The notes below the pieces were generated by a model. The model worked only from the letters and a program-made list of their open reading frames with translations. It was not told the DNA's origin and did not search any database. The position numbers and the translations under genes were made by a program. This document shows, one piece after another, positions 5,426 through 6,409 of a stretch of 6,409 bases of DNA (within the stretch, counting starts at the first letter, position 1; each line of letters begins with the position of its first letter). Source of the stretch: Candidatus Latescibacterota bacterium (GTDB lineage Bacteria > Latescibacterota > 4484-107); assembly GCA_030613045.1 (NCBI GenBank), contig JAUWMS010000154.1:1-6409 (forward strand), given 5' to 3'.

Positions 5426-6409
5426 TTATGCCACGAGACTACACAAATACGCAGCGAGAAAAGCCGCGTAATTCCCCACCGCATAGCCGATCAACGCCAT
5501 CAATATGCTGACCGGAACCAATCGTTCGTCGTGGTAAGCAGCCACGATCGGAGCGCTGGCCGCCCCGCCGATATTGGCCGCGCTGCTGATGGCCGCGGTG
5601 TGCACATCTATCCGAAAGAGCCGGGCGGCCATCAGAATAAACAACCCGTGAATGAATATCCACACGTATGCGCCCGCAACGAAGGGAAGGGCCTCCCCGG
5701 CCAGGCCGGACACGACGGTTTTTGCGCCCATGCGCGCCACAAAAAGATAGACCAAGGCCATTGCCAATTCGTGACTTCCGGGGATTGTTTTGGCGGGCGT
5801 GAACGACAACAGCAATCCGAAGGTGGTCACCAGTAGAATCTTATACGTTCCATGCGTCAACACGGGAGGAAGCGCGGGTATGCTTTGGGCCACGAGTCCG
5901 GCCAGATAGGCCCCGCCAAAACCGATGGCGGTCAAGTACAACAGATGCCGCATTTGCAGCTTGCCTTTTTCTACAATGAGGTCATCCGCGGCGCTTTTCA
6001 AATCGGTCAGATGCTTGTCGGTCACCCCGGTAAACTTATGAAACCAGTTCGCCATGTTTTTGGATTGCAAAAGCAAGGGCAGCCAAAGCAAATACACGGC
6101 ATTGTCGGCGATCACGGCCAGTCCGAAATATTTTCCGGACGTGCCCAGTCCTTCCGACACGGCCGCCATATTGCCGGTTCCTCCGATCCAGGAACCCGCC
6201 AGCGCGCCAAACCCTTTCCAGGCTTCCGGGCCGAGATATCCACGCACCAAAAAATAAGCGATGGGCGCGCCGATCACCACGCCCGCGGTTCCGATGAGCA
6301 TCACAAAAACCCCGCGTCCCATCACGTTCACCGTAGAACGGACATTGACGTCGAGCAGGAGCAATATCAGAAAGAACGGCAGCAAGCTCTCTCCCATCCA
6401 GCCATATAC
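5426..6409 (-). CDS. DUF819-family integral membrane protein, N-terminus cut by window edge
   Basis: The frame is open to the right edge (VYGW precedes the first visible Met at 6397), so the gene starts outside the window; 327 residues are visible and roughly 60-70 N-terminal residues are probably missing. Counting from that Met, family signatures are GSWIGGTGNMAAV (68-80), TPAKTIPGSHELAMALVYLF (200-219) and ANIGGAASAPIVAAYHDE (274-291), followed by VPVSILMALIGYAVGNYAAF (294-313). About nine hydrophobic segments alternate with short loops; the one long hydrophilic loop is at about 111-150. The two glycine-rich motifs in the two halves suggest the internal symmetry common in secondary transporters. 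No substrate is established for DUF819 to my knowledge, so transport is inference. The next gene has its own promoter 217 bp downstream, so co-transcription is not required. Confidence 0.9.
   Translation of the reverse strand, partial: VYGWMGESLLPFFLILLLLDVNVRSTVNVMGRGVFVMLIGTAGVVIGAPIAYFLVRGYLGPEAWKGFGALAGSWIGGTGNMAAVSEGLGTSGKYFGLAVIADNAVYLLWLPLLLQSKNMANWFHKFTGVTDKHLTDLKSAADDLIVEKGKLQMRHLLYLTAIGFGGAYLAGLVAQSIPALPPVLTHGTYKILLVTTFGLLLSFTPAKTIPGSHELAMALVYLFVARMGAKTVVSGLAGEALPFVAGAYVWIFIHGLFILMAARLFRIDVHTAAISSAANIGGAASAPIVAAYHDERLVPVSILMALIGYAVGNYAAFLAAYLCSLVA

Overview
The window holds four genes, all on the minus strand, so transcription runs from high to low coordinates. In that order they are: a DUF819-family membrane protein cut off by the right edge, a large polytopic membrane protein with a C-terminal tetratricopeptide repeat (TPR) domain, an SGNH-fold protein fused to a sialidase-like beta-propeller, and the first 56 codons of a secreted CBM9-like carbohydrate-binding protein cut off by the left edge. 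The DNA is moderately GC-rich. The TPR protein ends in a signature (SLAWLLATCPDARVRDG ... GFYRTGRPYR) that I associate from memory with Planctomycetes, Verrucomicrobia and Lentisphaerae. With the CBM9-like and sialidase-like proteins, this suggests a glycan-degrading member of the PVC superphylum, probably from a metagenome. That placement is inference.

Layout: 5426-6409 is the DUF819 gene. 5210-5425 is a spacer with three GAYCCCT heptamers, a sigma70-like promoter whose 17-bp spacer carries a palindrome, and a leader of about 120 nt with two hairpins sharing a UUUA tetraloop. 2360-5209 is the TPR membrane protein. 2056-2359 is a 304-bp spacer with a 13-bp-arm hairpin beside the TPR stop codon, a 189-bp segment bounded by near-perfect 14-bp inverted repeats, a minus-strand terminator inside that segment, and a promoter for the next gene whose -35 box lies at the segment's edge. 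319-2055 is the SGNH/beta-propeller gene. 171-318 is a spacer with three 33-bp tandem repeats, the last of which overlaps the preceding stop codon. 1-170 is the CBM9-like gene start with a signal peptide and a strong ribosome binding site.

The spacers of 148 to 304 bp, each with its own signals, suggest separate transcription units rather than one tight operon. The strongest oddity is the SGNH protein: it keeps the fold signatures but has lost the catalytic serine (GDS to GDA), the oxyanion asparagine (GxND to GAED) and the catalytic histidine (DGVH to DGVA), while the C-terminal propeller keeps its own family motifs. It looks like a pseudo-esterase used as a scaffold or binding module. I see no CRISPR array, tRNA, rRNA, phage gene or complete insertion sequence, and nothing here proves a wholly new system.
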